From Ctenosaura bakeri (taxonomy: Eukaryota > Chordata > Lepidosauria > Squamata > Iguanidae), in the NCBI GenBank assembly GCA_948474755.1, contig CAOLHI010000566.1, forward strand, positions 124,001 to 188,000: DNA of 64,000 nucleotides, given 5' to 3'. The position numbers were made by a program, and so were the translations under genes. Shown here in pieces: positions 15,001-23,815 of this stretch. How positions within the stretch are numbered: the first letter of the stretch is position 1; every line of letters begins with the position of its first letter. Below the pieces are notes generated by a model, which was not told the DNA's origin, made no database searches, and saw only the letters and a list, made by a program, of their open reading frames with translations.

Positions 15001-18000
15001 ATTCCAAGGTTCAAAATCCAGTATGGTATTCCTCAAGTACTTTCAGAACATTACTAGAAGCTAAAGGGAAACCCCAGCTCCTACTAAAATTTGATTAATT
15101 TATTAACCTCAACTTGTGCCCCACTTCTTTCCCAAAGCTAGATAATAGATAATAATTTAAACAAACATATATATACATATGCCAACATGCACATTTATAG
15201 AGAAAGAGGTTCTTTGGCTTCCACAGAACACCAGGACAATCAAAGACCTCAGATGGAAGAGGTTCTACAAAGGTTGCAGGGCATCAACTTTTCTGTAACT
15301 CTGCCACTGGAATTTGGAGCATCAATACTGTATACAAGACCTTCTCAACTTTTTTTTACCTGGGAGTAACCCTTGAAACTTTTTTTTCCTTAGGAAAACT
15401 TTTCATAAAAGTTATTATACCTACAGCTCAAAAAAGGTTATTTGTTTATTTTTTTGGATAACAAAATCTCTCAAAGAAATCACTGTCTGTTGTAGCAACT
15501 TCTCAACTATCCGTACACCGTGGACATTTTGGGATGGGGAGATGGGAAGAAGCAGAGAGGTGAAGCAATCTGAAAACTGGCACAATATAGCTCTGGAATA
15601 AAAACAAAGTATTAATGCTGATCATTTGTTATTAGAACTTTCTTTCTGTCATATTGAGGGTGGAACTGTGATAACAAAGCCCCAGGACTTTTCATGTTTG
15701 TGTCTTTTTTTAATTAAAGAAAATCAAAGGGCAATATAGATGCTGTAAGATTCTCTCAGATATGAAGATATTAATTCTGCTTTTCTGATTGGTGCTGATC
15801 TGCCCCTTGCACTTTCCTCTTCCAATGCAAAGCAAGGAATTCTAGCCAAGATTTCTCTGTAATATTCTAAGTTTCTACGCACAGAACCACACGAACCCAT
15901 TTCTAATCTAAAATGGTGCATCCACATTATTACCACCTACAGTACAGTCTGTTTAGAATTAGGCTAATGCTACTTTTTCCTCCTCAGAGCTAATTGTGAT
16001 TTTACTTTCAAGTTTACTGCTATTTTCATATTTCTCACCTGATGTAGTACGTCATCCCAAGGTGCACAGCCCATGAGGATCAGACAGATCACATATAGGA
16101 AGGAAAAATATGATAATCAACACCAGCCTTCCCCAAACTGGTACCGTCTGGATGTGTTGGATTACAACCTCTATTACGCTCAAACACTATGCTGGTTGGG
16201 GATGATAGAGGTTGCAATTCAGCACACATCTATAGTGCACCACTTCTAGAACACCAGGCTGAACAAGAATGCCTAAAATACATAAAGCTATTTTACACTT
16301 GCTAACACAGAGAGGGCAATTTTCTACAGTAATTCTCTCACACTAAGTATGGGTCACAAACTTGGAATGAAATTAATATGAACAACAAGCAGCACAGCCA
16401 AAGAAGATATGTGGCTGTGACTTTCCATCACGTAGCCCTATAGGAGAGACCCCAAAGATCTCTCTTATAGAGTCATGACTGCCATCAAAAGAGGCAGGGA
16501 GAAGAGCAGGAAACAGACTCTGTTTAAAGAGATGACTATGACTGGGGACTAGGATTTGAATCCTGCATCAGCCATGGAAACCCCCTGGGTGACCCTGGCC
16601 AAGTCACATTCTCTCAGCCTCAGAAGAAAACAAAGACAAACTCCCTCTTAACAAATCTTGCCAAGAAAACCCCCATGATAAGGTGGCAACTGACTTGAAG
16701 GCACCTAACTGTTGAGAGAGAAATTCTGAAGAAGAAAATTCTCCAGAGTAAATCCCAGTGCCTGTCTATCTCTTTCCAAGACATGGGGCAACCAGCTGGG
16801 GTTGGCCAGAAAGAGGATGCTGTGGTTTGTACATGCACAGAGCATCCCCCAGAATAATGGTACAATGCCTCCATAACCAAAATCAGAGGAGGAGGCAGCA
16901 GTCAGAACCAAATCAAACGCTGTAAATGCAGTCGTGTCCTTTTGCAACAATGCCTTCAATATACACCAGATTGCAACAGATATAGTATGCAAGTTTGTAC
17001 TTCCCAGACCATGTGAAGACTTGCAGGAATAAAAAATATAAACATGCTGGACTGAAAAGGTTATACACCCTCTGTATAGTCTGAGATTTTAAAAACTGGG
17101 GGAAAAGTCCAATGAGAATGATCAGAGAAATCCTTAACCACTTTATCAAACAGCACTACAAATTAGCCTACAGAAGTTAAAACACTTGACTGTGTTTTAT
17201 AACTGATTTCTTTCACATCAACAGTCTTAAGTAAAAAGTAGTAAAATCTTCCAGTTTACATGACCTTTTGTCCCTAATCGTCTGAGGGCAGTTCTTACTG
17301 CTAGCAAAGAGTTACTTATAAGTTGTTATAAAAGTATTAACTTGACCTCTTCCTCCAGAGACACATTTCATTTATTTCTATGGTCATAGTGAGGCCTACA
17401 TAACATTTACAAGCTTTTTGTCAGCCTTTCCTTTCATTTAGCACCAAGGTGATCTTTTTTGTTTTTGCCTACTGCCATATAAAAGAAAGTATACTTAAGT
17501 ATCAATAGTATAACAGCTTACATTGCTTACATCAAAAACATTCACCATTGTTGCTGCATTTTAGCTGTCAACAGCTAGAATATGTATTGCCCAGTTTTGG
17601 CACAAAAAAATACTTCAGCAATAACTTGGCTAAGGAAAATGGAAGAAGTGGCTTTAATGTTTAATTTACTAGAAACAAGAAATTAATTATTTGCTAAACA
17701 ATCACTTCACTAAAAGATGGGTCTTATTAATTCATGGAATAGAAAAATAAGAAAATGCTTTTCATTTTAGTTTATTTAGTTTGATTTATAAGTGTTCATT
17801 AGTATGGTTTGCAGTTCAGATTTGCACTTTGAAATAACAGGATTTACAAAAAGCTAGGATGAAAGCATAGCCATCTTTCACTGTTGAATATCAATAAATA
17901 AGAAGGCTGTTTTCTGAGCTACAAAGAACTCTACATGTGTGTGTGTATACATTATTATTAGAATCAAACTCAGAAAACACACTATTGTTTTGCAAACATG

Positions 18001-21000
18001 CTGCATACTATTTTTTGAAGTGACAAGTTACATACAATGCTTCATCCTTTAAAATGCATGTAAGCAGCAATTAAGAAAGCCCCTCCCCTTCTGGTAGGTA
18101 AAGGAAGACAAACACCAACCCATTAACACTCATCTAGTATAACATGCCCAGAGACAAAAAAATATATTATGAGAAGTGTCCCTCAGTGTTGACATTCAAC
18201 AGGATAAGCAGCAAACTAAGAAGGCCCAGCTTTCATTGCTTTCACATATCAAGATTTCTCAATGGATTACTCAGTCCTGAAATCTCAGGACAATGGTGCC
18301 TCAGTAAATCTGCAAGATTTAACCAACCAGTGGCAAGGCCATCTCCAACTTGTTTGTTCAAGTGCTGTGTAAACATGAACACACTCCTCTATGTAAATTA
18401 GCTAAATGGCTCCTCTCTTGCCTATTATATACCAGTGATATATTTCCTGGTATTAAGGAAGTCCAGTAACTACTGCCAATACAGAGCAGCAATTTGCTAT
18501 GGTGTCACTCACAAAACAACTGCAGAACGTCATTAATTTTAAGTCATTTCCTTTTCCTAAATAAAAGCCATCTTAACTGGGTTGAAGCTGTTCAGAACAA
18601 AAAAAGAACGTGCTGGCTCAGCCCTCAAAAAATCCAGACTGTTAAGGAGGTCAGGCTGGGAGGACTGGTCAGACAACCCAACAAGAGATGGCCAGTGCCA
18701 GCAAAGGTTACTTTTGAAACTACAACTCCCAGAACCCCCCCCCCAAGCAGCAAGACTGTTGGACCTGTTGCCTTGGAATCTGGGAGGTGCAGTACAAAAT
18801 TACCTTCTTCAACCTATGGCAGGAGCCAGCTGAGCTGACCCTTGAACTATAGGACATCAAAATTCAGATCAGGAAAAAAATAAAACTTGAGATGTGGATC
18901 TGCTTGTAAGGAAGAAAGAACACAGTTTATTCACACCCACTATTACTCACACTTTGTTAGCTATTCTTCAAACCTCACAATGTGAAAATAAAAATCTAGC
19001 TGTTTGAAAGAAAGTTCAGAGGATTAAGTTCTTTGTATACCCCCTCACTTCCAAAGAAAACATTTTCTAAACAAGACCTGTCTTCTCTGTGACTGCAAGT
19101 TTGCCAGGTAATACCACAGGAGTCTCATTTGCAGGCCAAAGTTCACTACTTCTCTTATTCTTCCTTCTAACCACTGTACTGAGGTTCCTTAAAAGCCAAA
19201 GTACCACACCTACAGGTTTGAGGGATGTGAACTGAACATTCTGGACCCAACAGGCAATTCTACTCAGGGCTTTGGGGGAAGCAGACACAATCTCCAAGAC
19301 AAGCAATGCAAGATCTCCACAAGATCACAACGTCCCTTTCTCTGTAGCTCTATACAGGGCCAGCTCACAACACACAAAAGCAGCCAACACCCTCGACTCT
19401 GAATGCATTCTCAACAGGAGGTCAGAGTACAGCCCCTCCCAGATTCTTGACGGTCTGGTCAACTCTCAAAACTAAGAAAGATATGAGGAAAGAGTCCCCT
19501 TCCCTAGCTGCTCTCTTACCCTATAAGGGCAAATATACTAAATCTGCATTTATTTCTCCACATATCAAGGAACAGAAGTCGGGGGAGAGGGATGAGTTTT
19601 CGAATGATCAATTTGTTGTGGAAGAAACAGTTACAGCTTGTCTCTCCCACTTCTTGAAAACAAGAGGGGGGGAAATTCCAGAAGATATTGCAATTGCAAA
19701 GGTTTATTTATAAGCCAGCAGCTGTCTGCCCCCATTGTGGCAACTCACTTAAGTGTCAATAAGTGATCATTTATTCCTGGTCAAACTGGTAGAAAGTTGG
19801 TTTTCAAACTAGAGAAGCAAACTTAGCACAGTACCTAAAAATGCCCTATGCATTAGACTAAGCAGAAATCAGAGGCAAAACTATGCTCCAGCTTTAAAAA
19901 ACAGGTGTGGGGAAAGCACTTTTTTTTAATTTCCTGCCAATTTGAGGGGATTTTTTAAAATTCAAAAATTACCCCCCAACCTAAATGAATTGTTTGCTTG
20001 TTCCACAAATCTCAGAGGTCTCCCCACAGCAATCAGCTCAAAGTGTGACCAGAACTAACATGACATCACTTCCAGTGCATCCAACAGTGCAACCTGCAGG
20101 GGGCCGGAGGGGGGGAGAATTGATCCATACCTCCCCTGTAGTTGCCCACTTCTGCCTTACATCGCTTATTAATTAAGACGCATATGGTGTACTCCTAGGC
20201 GATGTTCACCTGCTTTGAACTTTTCTGAATGCTGAAGCTCTCTTTAACTTACATGCCAAATTAATTTGTGCAGTGCTATTACGCTTGCAAGTATTAGCTT
20301 GAGCAAAGCCTTGGTGTGTACATGGAACATATCAACCCGCTACACTAATAAAAAGCAGCTTACCAAATATGGTCACTAAAACCCAATGGCAAAGGTCCTA
20401 AGTAGGGAACGCTATATGCTTTCTTCACAAAGGGAACAGTACTTGAACCAAGAGTTTTGCTGTGCTGAGAATGGTTTCAAATTCCTAGCACCTGTCTAAG
20501 TTGCTTGGAGGTCTATCTGGGCGAGTAAAGCAAGCTAGAAATGTATACATTTTAAAAAAGTTTCTAGGTTTCCCTCTGCTTTTAGAACTTCAACGGAACA
20601 ACATGTGAACATATTATACTTCACCTGCCAAAATGAAGGAAAGTTTAAAACTATAAAAATTAACTTGTATTTACACTATCACTGATATGAGGAACAATAT
20701 TTTCAGTTAATTGAACAACCAGCAACATACAGTTTCATAAGGCATCTACCATACATTCCCCCACCCCATAAAAAGGGAGATGAGACCTGGTGTCAACCAA
20801 ATTATCTCATTTCAAATAGAAGCAAAAGCTGTAGCTCCCCACCAAATTTCCAGTATCTATTAACATCTGCCTACAGTGCAACATGAACCAGCTTTCCTAA
20901 ATGAACGTGTACAAAGTTTTCTAAAACTGTAGCACTTTCGAACATGCAGTGGTGAATAGAAACCTCAGCTCACTCTACACAACACACACACACATACACA

Positions 21001-22781
21001 GAGACCCTGACCTGTTACCACATTTCACTATATTGATCAAATGCATAGCACAATCCAGAAGGTACATTCCATGATCACAAAGAACTGCTGGGGTTCAAAC
21101 CAGCATCACACACAATCCACAAATTCACATCCCAGGCAACCTCAAAGCACTTCAAACTCTCATGGGACGCTTCCTCTGAACTGAGATTCCCTTTCACTAT
21201 CTGTAACAGCTATAATACCAAAAAAAAAAAAAAAAAGAACTATCCCTGAAATGGCCGTTACCTATTTTGAATGTTTTGAACAGAACTATCCTCAGTTGTA
21301 CTTCCAATAGTTTCATAGCCACTAAGTCCTGCTACTTGTTTTTATGTACCCATTTCTCTCCCTTAGTCAGCTAAATGAAGTATTTCTTATAACTGATGAA
21401 GCAGATACTGGTTTGCTAAACCACTGGCATTTATGATTATGCCTGTTAGCCTATTCTCGACCGAAAGAGACTAGCAGGGCCGTCCTACTCCAATGGCAAG
21501 CTGCTCCATTGGAATCGTCCAAATCACGAGCACAGATCATGGAACCCTCCAGATGCTTTTGAACTGCAACCGCCACCACCGTGATTATTTGGCTGGAGCT
21601 GAAGGAAACTGCAATCAAGCGACATCGCAGGAGCGCATACATTCCTTTCACCCTAACCGTCCTTTCTTAGACCCTATGTGCCCCACACTGTTACAGTACT
21701 ATTATTCCACTTTCCATACCCTGTGGGATTCTGGGGTTTGTAGTTTCCTGAGGCCAAAGAGCTCTCCGGCCGAGAGTTCTAAAGGCCCCTCCCTAAACTG
21801 CAAACCCCAGGATTCCACAGGACGTTGAAAGTGGAGTAATAGCGCTGTAACAGTGTCGTGCAGAAACGGCCTTCCGCCCATCCCTCCCGGAGGCCGCATG
21901 AACCGCCGCTGCGACCCGCGCCCGCCAAAGGCTCTCAACGGCTTCTCCTCCTCCACCTTTTGAGCAAACAACAGGCATAAGTGCTAGAAAGGGAGGATGA
22001 AAGAGAAGAGCGGCCAGGAAGAGAAGGAAGGGGTGGGAAAGGGGGCAGAGCGGGGGGATGCAAGAGGGGCAGGGAAGGAGGGAGGGAGAGGGAGAGGGGG
22101 AGACGGGCAGAAAGGAAACCCGCGCGCCTGGAAGGCGTGGCTGGGAGAGGCCGCGGCCGATCCTCCGGGGACTCCAGCTCCCGCATTCCTCCGCACGGCA
22201 GAGCCCACGCTCTCGCTCTCCCTCCCCTCCTCCCCTCGCCGGGAGTTGCTCCAACCGCGAGGCCCTCCGCCTAGCCGGCCCTCGAGCCGAGCCCGGCCCG
22301 GGCGCGGAAGGCCAGCCCGGAGAGAGAGGGGGGCGAAGGAAGCGCGCTCCCGCCCGCCCGCCCGCCCGCCCCGCGCGCGCACCTGGATGACCTCGTTGAC
22401 CTCTCGGATGCACTCCACCATGTGCTGCAGGATCTGCTCGGCCGTCAGGACCTCGTAGCGGTAATCCTCCTCCTGCTCGTGGCCCAGGCCGCCGCCGCCG
22501 CCGCCGGAGCCCGGCCCGCCCAGGCCGCTGCCGCCCAGGCCGCCGCCGCCGCCCCCGCCGCCGCCGGGCCCCAGGCCTCCCGTCTCGCCGCACAGCAGCC
22601 CGTCGCGCTCGCCGCCCACGCCCAGGCCGGGCTCCACCAGCTCCACCTCGCCCAGGTCCAGGTTGCCGTCGTCCGGGTCGTCGTCGGGGTCGTCGTCGTC
22701 CTCGTCCTCCTCGGCGCCGCTGTCCTCGCTGCACTCCTCGTCCTCGTCGAACTCGTAGTTGTAGCCCTCGTCCGAGTCCAT
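2972..22781 (-). CDS. ARIH1: ARIH1, RBR-type E3 ubiquitin ligase (ariadne-1 homologue), 5' portion of gene, exons 1-5
   Basis: Five spliced exons on the minus strand give about 254 residues that follow vertebrate ARIH1 almost residue for residue. Visible parts are an acidic N-terminus, a glycine-rich linker (about residues 70-100), a UBA-like region (about 105-180) and the start of RING1. The RING1 ligands are C194-x2-C197 (exon 3), C211-x-H213-x2-C216-x2-C219 (exon 4) and C239-x4-C244 (exon 5). The family takes ubiquitin from UBE2L3 by RING1, forms a thioester on a RING2 cysteine, and works with neddylated cullin-RING ligases in cytosol and nucleus. IBR, RING2 and the Ariadne domain should lie beyond position 1. 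All junctions are AG/GT and keep the frame (exon lengths 399, 68, 145, 93 and 56). The ATG at 22781 is chosen because [16 protein letters not shown] is the known start. Confidence 0.97.
4065..4157 (-). CDS. ARIH1: ARIH1 coding exon 4
   Basis: 93 bp, acceptor TTTCTTTGTAG|TATTTC and donor GGACAG|GTAAAGC. It encodes [20 protein letters not shown] then [11 protein letters not shown] (31 codons), holding the central RING1 ligands C, H, C, C. Phase 0 at both ends. Confidence 0.96.
5451..5595 (-). CDS. ARIH1: ARIH1 coding exon 3
   Basis: 145 bp, acceptor ACAACAG|GTATTTTG and donor AACTCG|GTGAGTGC. It completes the split Arg, then encodes [20 protein letters not shown] and on to [11 protein letters not shown], which carries the first two RING1 zinc ligands. 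It ends in phase 0. Confidence 0.97.
7048..7115 (-). CDS. ARIH1: ARIH1 coding exon 2
   Basis: 68 bp. The reverse complement reads TTTTTTGTAG|AATCCAGC... and ends GGAGAG|GTAAGCA. It encodes [22 protein letters not shown] plus two bases of an Arg codon, the UBA-like segment of ARIH1. It is too short for a simple ORF search and was found by matching the protein and both splice sites. Confidence 0.96.
8472..8705 (-). repeat. tRNA-headed SINE with ACA tail, minus-strand copy
   Basis: Read on the minus strand it has a tRNA-like head with a degenerate B box, a conserved body (TCACATTCTCTCAGCCTCAG), a block related to AGTCRGAAATGATTTGAAGGC, and ends in ACAACAAC at about 8472. The same body occurs at least ten times in the window in both orientations. 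The exact family name needs a database comparison. Confidence 0.8.
8836..9055 (+). repeat. tRNA-headed SINE, second family
   Basis: The head carries a B box (GAGTTCGATCC) followed by CCGGGCTCCAAGGTTGACTC, with an AT-rich simple-repeat tail (AAATAAATAATAATAA). The same head is seen inverted at about 45505-45680, but the tails of the two copies differ. Confidence 0.75.
9062..9110. repeat. (CA/CG)n microsatellite
   Basis: A run of alternating purine and pyrimidine (ACACACACATGCACATATGT then GCGCGCGCACACGCACACAC) directly after the SINE tail. Alternating CG/CA tracts can adopt Z-DNA; no function is implied. Confidence 0.85.
9700..10046 (+). repeat. CR1 LINE 3' fragment
   Basis: Decayed end of a CR1 reverse-transcriptase ORF and 3' end on the plus strand. 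Phrases resembling 'VEKRGQ', 'FKYLK', 'EGRTQ.YGFQLQ' and 'VFKQRLD' can be read with frameshifts. It ends in the CR1-type octamer region CTATGATCCTATGAA. 5'-truncated. Confidence 0.7.
10237..10445 (+). repeat. 5S rRNA-derived SINE
   Basis: From about 10237 to 10348 the sequence follows vertebrate 5S rRNA with scattered changes: TGATCTCAGAAGCTAAACAG, AGTACTTGGGTGGAAGA and AATACCAGCTGCTGTAGAC match its middle and 3' half. A non-5S body and a SINE-like tail (AAGTTGAGTGGCAACTTGAA) follow to about 10445. This is not a functional 5S gene: many changes, including in internal control positions, and no T-run at the 3' end. Confidence 0.75.
11830..12070 (-). repeat. tRNA-headed SINE with ACA-type body, minus-strand copy
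   Basis: Contains TTCTTGGCAAGATTTGTTCA then GAGGAGGTTTGCCATTGCCT and the reverse of the tRNA-like head near 12000-12065. Same family as 8472-8705; the head carries a short local duplication (AAGTCCTAGTC twice). Confidence 0.75.
12166..12620 (+). repeat. L2-type LINE 3' fragment
   Basis: The stretch ACACCTTTGCTGAAGGAACT then ACTCTGGCTC reads [10 protein letters not shown], the L2 reverse-transcriptase C-terminal motif. A decayed reading frame and a T-rich 3' region (12440-12600) follow. Heavily mutated. Confidence 0.55.
16128..16260. repeat. Foldback repeat of the 'TTGTAGTCC' type
   Basis: Two inverted halves: GGATGTGTTGGATTACAACC on the left, and GAGGTTGCAATTC followed by AGCACACATCT on the right, around GCTGGTTGGGGATGAT. 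Many degenerate copies occur elsewhere in the window (near 41380, 42130, 45340, 47190, 59720, 59860). Likely a non-autonomous DNA transposon, class not determined. Confidence 0.6.
16530..16715 (+). repeat. tRNA-headed SINE with ACA-type body
   Basis: Contains GATTTGAATCCTGCATCAGC (degenerate B box), AAGTCACATTCTCTCAGCCT, AATCTTGCCAAGAAAACC and AACTGACTTGAAGGCACC. Plus-strand copy. Confidence 0.75.
21680..21874. mobile_element. GGCC-type miniature transposon, left end degraded
   Basis: Member of the palindromic family described at 31336-31500, long form, with the internal block TTTCCTGAGGCCAAAGAGCT. The right terminus (GTCGTGCAGAAACGGCC) is clear; the left terminus is eroded. It lies in ARIH1 intron 1, about 0.5 kb from the exon 1 donor. 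Confidence 0.75.
22345..22382 (-). other. GGGC repeat with G-quadruplex potential at ARIH1 intron 1 donor
   Basis: On the gene strand the intron starts GTGCGCGCGCGGGG and continues as six GGG runs separated by single C residues before GAGCGCG. This fits a G-quadruplex motif (four or more G3 tracts with short loops) starting about 10 nt after the 5' splice site. Confidence 0.7.
22383..22781 (-). CDS. ARIH1: ARIH1 coding exon 1
   Basis: 399 bp, 133 codons. It starts [16 protein letters not shown], runs through a long Asp/Glu stretch and a Gly-rich stretch, and ends ...[14 protein letters not shown]. The donor follows as CAG|GTGCGCG, in phase 0. The Gly stretch is encoded by GGC-rich trinucleotide repeats and is likely to vary in length. 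The intron begins with an alternating GC run followed by a GGGC repeat. Confidence 0.97.
22484..22571 (-). repeat. Trinucleotide GGC repeats coding the ARIH1 glycine tract
   Basis: GCC/GGC runs in exon 1 encode glycine stretches in the linker between the acidic N-terminus and the UBA-like region. They are interrupted by Leu, Pro and Ser codons. Length variation here is expected between species and alleles. Confidence 0.8.
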
Positions 22782-23160
22782 GGCGGCGGCGGCGGCGGCG
22801 GGAAGGCGAGGCGGTGAGGCCGGTCGCGTGAGGAGAGGAGCGGGGCCGGCCCCGCTGGGCCGCCGGGGGGCTCCGGTGGGGCCGGGGAGGGACTCGAGGA
22901 CTCCGGCCCGGCCGCCTCCCTTCGGCAGACCGACAACAAACCCCCGCCGCTGGCGCTGCTGCCGCCGCTGGTGCTCCTCACAGGCGCCGCTGAGCCAACA
23001 AAGGGACGCGTCCGGCCCGCTCCGTCACCTCGACGCACGCACGCACGCAGCCGGCGGCGGCGGCAGAGCGCAACCCCACGTCGCGTGACGTCACCGCGGC
23101 GCCCTGGGCCGGGCCACAAGGAAACAGAGGAGGGGGATACACGAAGGCTCCGCCCTCTCT
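22782..23160 (-). promoter_or_regulatory. ARIH1: ARIH1 5' UTR and core promoter region
   Basis: GC-rich DNA directly upstream of the ATG, with a GGC run adjacent to the start codon and no TATA box. A palindromic CRE lies about 310 bp upstream of the ATG. The transcription start and any 5' UTR intron cannot be fixed from sequence. Confidence 0.6.
23086..23093. promoter_or_regulatory. Palindromic cAMP-response element
   Basis: TGACGTCA, the full CREB/ATF consensus, inside the CpG island within GCGTGACGTCACCGCGG. Full CREs near CpG-island start sites are often functional; occupancy is not known here. Confidence 0.6.
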
Positions 23161-23202
23161 CCTAAGTCGGACCGTGAGTACATTGCGCGTGTCTGTCGGC
23201 GT

Positions 23203-23348
23203 CCATCTTGAGTGTGGCCAAAAGGATAACGGTAACAATAGCTGCCTTGCGGCGGCCATCTTCTGGAGCGGGCAGGCGCGCCTTGTTAGGGGCCGCTTCG
23301 CCTTCCCCTCAGAAGGGAGTGGCTGGCTTCCTCCATCTTGGGTGTGGC
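23203..23348 (-). promoter_or_regulatory. Three CCATCTT (YY1-type) cores upstream of ARIH1
   Basis: CCATCTT occurs at 23203-23209, 23256-23262 (as GCGGCCATCTT) and 23333-23339, i.e. AAGATGG on the ARIH1 strand. The first and third lie in the near-identical words CCATCTTGAGTGTGGC and CCATCTTGGGTGTGGC. YY1 commonly binds AAGATGGCGGC-like sites near promoters; binding here is inferred. Confidence 0.45.
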
Positions 23349-23575
23349 AAAACCTCTGGCCGGCTATTGGCGTGCCAAAGGCCAGCAGGGCTTGTTTGGT
23401 CTGATAAGAACTGGGAGATGTAAACAAACGGGTCGTTGCTGTTTTCTGTTTTTTTATTTGTCGCGGACTCTATATATTTTAACGGGGACCATTTATGCAT
23501 TTTTTTACTCCCGTGTTTATGTAAAAATCTCTGTATACCTATCTATACACTATCTAGAGACAACCATAACTTAGG

Positions 23576-23771
23576 CCTTTCCGCACTAAACTGTCATAGT
23601 GCTATCATTCCGCTTTCAATATCCTTTGGAATCCTGGGGTTTGCAGTTTAGAGAGGGGCCTTTAGAATTCTCAGCCAGAGAGCTCTTGGGCCTCAGTAAA
23701 CTACAAATCCCAGAATTCCACAGGAGGTTGAAAGTAGAGTAATAGCACTATAACAGTGTAGTGTGGAAAGG
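23576..23771. mobile_element. GGCC-type miniature transposon, long form
   Basis: Starts GGCCTTTCCGCACTAAACTG and ends GTAGTGTGGAAAGGAC. It has the internal block TTTAGAATTCTCAGCCAGAG shared with several copies. It sits about 45 bp before the large tandem array. Confidence 0.85.
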
Positions 23772-23815
23772 ACTCTTTTTTGGTTGAGGAATGTATCTGA
23801 TCTGGTAGACTCTAC

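Larger units (their letters stand above)
7116..22382 (-). other. ARIH1: ARIH1 intron 1, about 15.3 kb
   Basis: A large first intron between exon 2 (7115) and exon 1 (22383). It holds tRNA-type SINEs (8472-8705, 8836-9055, 11830-12070, 16530-16715), a CR1 fragment (about 9700-10046), a 5S-derived SINE (10237-10445), an L2-type fragment (about 12166-12620), a foldback repeat (16128-16260) and a GGCC-type miniature transposon near its 5' end (about 21680-21874). I see no feature in 12650-16120 or 16720-21670. Confidence 0.7.
22130..23300. other. CpG island at ARIH1 5' end
   Basis: Visually dense in C, G and CpG from about 22130 to 23300, covering the start of intron 1, exon 1 and the upstream region, against an AT-rich background. 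Consistent with a broad, TATA-less promoter. Confidence 0.85.

Noticed and set aside
21793..23119. Several Arg-, Pro- and Gly-rich open frames around ARIH1 exon 1
   Set aside because: Frame shadows of GC-rich CpG-island DNA and of the real exon in other frames.
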